From NCBI GenBank assembly GCA_902793685.1, contig CADBEN010000017.1, positions 1 through 43,678 of the forward strand: a stretch of 43,678 nucleotides of DNA, written 5' to 3'. The notes below the pieces were generated by a model, which was given only the letters and a program-made list of their open reading frames with translations, was not told the origin of the DNA and did no database searches. Shown here piece by piece: positions 42,777 to 43,678 of this stretch (its first letter is position 1; every line of letters starts with the position of its first letter). Both the position numbers and the translations under genes were made by a program. This DNA comes from an uncultured Lachnospiraceae bacterium (lineage in GTDB: Bacteria; Bacillota; Clostridia; Lachnospirales; Lachnospiraceae).

Positions 42777-43463
42777 ATGAACCAAAAGAAAAAACGTCTG
42801 CTGGCAGTGGCCGGGGCCGTGTTATTCGCAGTCCTGATGGTGCTGTTCGGCAGATACGCAAAAGAACTTTTTTCCGACGCGGACCGCTTTGCGGCATGGC
42901 TGCGGGGAATGGGGATCGCCGGGGAAGGAATCATGGTCCTTCTGGTGATCGTGCAGGTGCTTCTCGCGGTGGTGCCCGGCGGACCGTTTCAGATCGCTGC
43001 AGGCTATGTTTACGGACCGGTCCACGGGACACTGCTCTGCCTGCTGGGCAGCACTGCCGGAAGCCTGATCACTTTTTTTCTGGTGCGGAGATTCGGGCGG
43101 GGGATCATCGCCCTCTTCTGCGGAGAATCCCAGATGAAGACTCTGGACCGCATCACGGCTTCGCCGCGCTGGAAGGTGCTGCTGCCGCTGATCTTCCTGA
43201 TCCCCGGCTCGCCGAAGGATCTCCTGTCCTACGCGGCGGGACTCACGGATCTCTCAGTCCCGGTCTGGATCCTGATCGCTTCCCTCGGGCGGCTGCCGGC
43301 CATTACCCTCTCTGCCATCAGCGGAAATGCGATGCAGCAGACGGATTACAGAATGGCCATCGGAGTGCTGGCATTTATCTGTATTATCGGTGCCATCGGC
43401 GGACTGGTTTTCAGACGGTATACCGGAGAGCCTGCGGCAGACGGGGAAAAGCCGGAAATGTAA
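42777..43463 (+). CDS. TVP38/TMEM64 (VTT-domain) membrane protein
   Basis: 228 residues from ATG 42777 with GAAGGGAGAG before it; the frame is open upstream to 42630 without a binding site. About five membrane segments. The VTT/SNARE-associated core is visible in VVPGGPFQIAAGYVYGPVHGTLLCLLGS and IFLIPGSPKDLLSYAAGLT, with the conserved FLIPG.P.D stretch. Proteins of this and the related DedA family are linked to lipid movement across the membrane. The exact role is unknown. Confidence 0.88.
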   Translation: MNQKKKRLLAVAGAVLFAVLMVLFGRYAKELFSDADRFAAWLRGMGIAGEGIMVLLVIVQVLLAVVPGGPFQIAAGYVYGPVHGTLLCLLGSTAGSLITFFLVRRFGRGIIALFCGESQMKTLDRITASPRWKVLLPLIFLIPGSPKDLLSYAAGLTDLSVPVWILIASLGRLPAITLSAISGNAMQQTDYRMAIGVLAFICIIGAIGGLVFRRYTGEPAADGEKPEM

Positions 43464-43530
43464 AAACAGGGTATCAGCCCTCCGGCCCGGGACTGAAAAT
43501 AATGCACGTGGCTATTTTCAACTTTATGGC

Positions 43531-43558
43531 TGATGTCGAACATGTGTTCTGCTATAAT
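43531..43558 (+). promoter_or_regulatory. promoter with LexA (SOS) box
   Basis: TGATGT (43531-43536), 16-base spacer, and extended -10 TGC-TATAAT (TATAAT 43553-43558). In the spacer CGAACATGTGTTCT (43537-43550) matches the Gram-positive LexA/DinR box core GAAC-N4-GTTC exactly. Repressor binding here would block the polymerase. Confidence 0.75.
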
Positions 43559-43590
43559 GTATTTATAAACACAAGAAGAAAGAAGAACAC

Positions 43591-43678
43591 ATGCTTGAAA
43601 CCAGTTTGAAGGAAGTCATAACCGCATACAGAAACCTTTCATTTTGCGACCGGACAGCCTTTTATTATTCGGTTTCCA
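43591..43678 (+). CDS. start of an unknown gene cut by the window edge
   Basis: The reading frame starts at ATG 43591 (MLETSLKEVITAYRNLSFCD...) and stays open for 29 residues to the window end. Upstream AGAAGAAAGAAGAAC is a weak ribosome binding site. The visible part is not LexA or RecA and I do not recognise it. The LexA box in its promoter suggests a DNA-damage-induced gene. Confidence 0.55.
   Translation, partial: MLETSLKEVITAYRNLSFCDRTAFYYSVS

Noticed and set aside
43591-43678. lexA itself at the right edge
   Set aside because: The visible N-terminus does not contain the LexA winged-helix start and does not resemble RecA either.

Overview
The window is a GC-rich (estimated high fifties percent) chromosomal segment from a Gram-positive, probably endospore-lineage Clostridia species; a Lachnospiraceae-like organism fits best. 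Reasons: the holB-ricT-trmN6-rsmI-metG-tatD-rsmA order of Bacillota, spoVG, a GlgC/GlgD pair, a YhaO/YhaN pair, strong AGGAGG ribosome binding sites, a folate ECF transporter under a tetrahydrofolate riboswitch, and a Gram-positive type LexA box. No phage, insertion sequence, plasmid or CRISPR signature is visible.

Layout. 1-880: 3' end of a 23S rRNA gene, then seven tRNA genes (Asp, Val, Thr, Tyr, fMet, Phe, Lys) and a terminator; no 5S rRNA lies between. 949-11897: a membrane-anchored protein with a sigma-like N-terminus, then the replication/translation housekeeping block (guanylate kinase-like, holB, ricT, trmN6, rsmI, metG, tatD, rsmA). 12008-13702: a secreted NlpC/P60 cell-wall hydrolase, ending in a hairpin-rich convergent junction. 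13958-18446 (minus strand): YhaN/YhaO DNA-repair-type pair and asnS. 18765-21475: glycogen synthesis genes glgC-glgD and spoVG. 21523-25010: a DEDDh exonuclease, a D,D-carboxypeptidase and an SH3-domain membrane protein. 25021-25477: a gene-free block with three GC-rich direct repeats and a perfect 26-bp inverted repeat. 25478-30986: trmB, tRNA-Lys(CTT), ridA, nth, an EamA exporter, an iron alcohol dehydrogenase and a YkvI-like transporter. 31132-35269: a very large CheB-CheR-PAS-histidine kinase-receiver protein with its own HPt protein. 35296-37893: thiol-disulfide proteins, a TIM-barrel isomerase and a DUF1508 protein. 38042-38776: THF riboswitch and folT. 38973-43678: cupin, Cys-rich small protein, AEC transporter, a zinc-ribbon/alpha-beta-hydrolase fusion with an internal duplication, a VTT-domain membrane protein and a truncated gene under a LexA box.

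Most of the window is ordinary housekeeping. The parts that deserve attention are the sigma-like surface protein, the repeat/hairpin block at 25.0-25.3 kb, the CheB/CheR hybrid kinase plus HPt, the riboswitch whose terminator contains the ribosome binding site of folT, the zinc-ribbon hydrolase with a nearly exact 140-bp duplication, and the SOS-type promoter at the right edge. I saw no complete, clearly new multi-gene system. All calls are from reading the sequence alone, without database searches.
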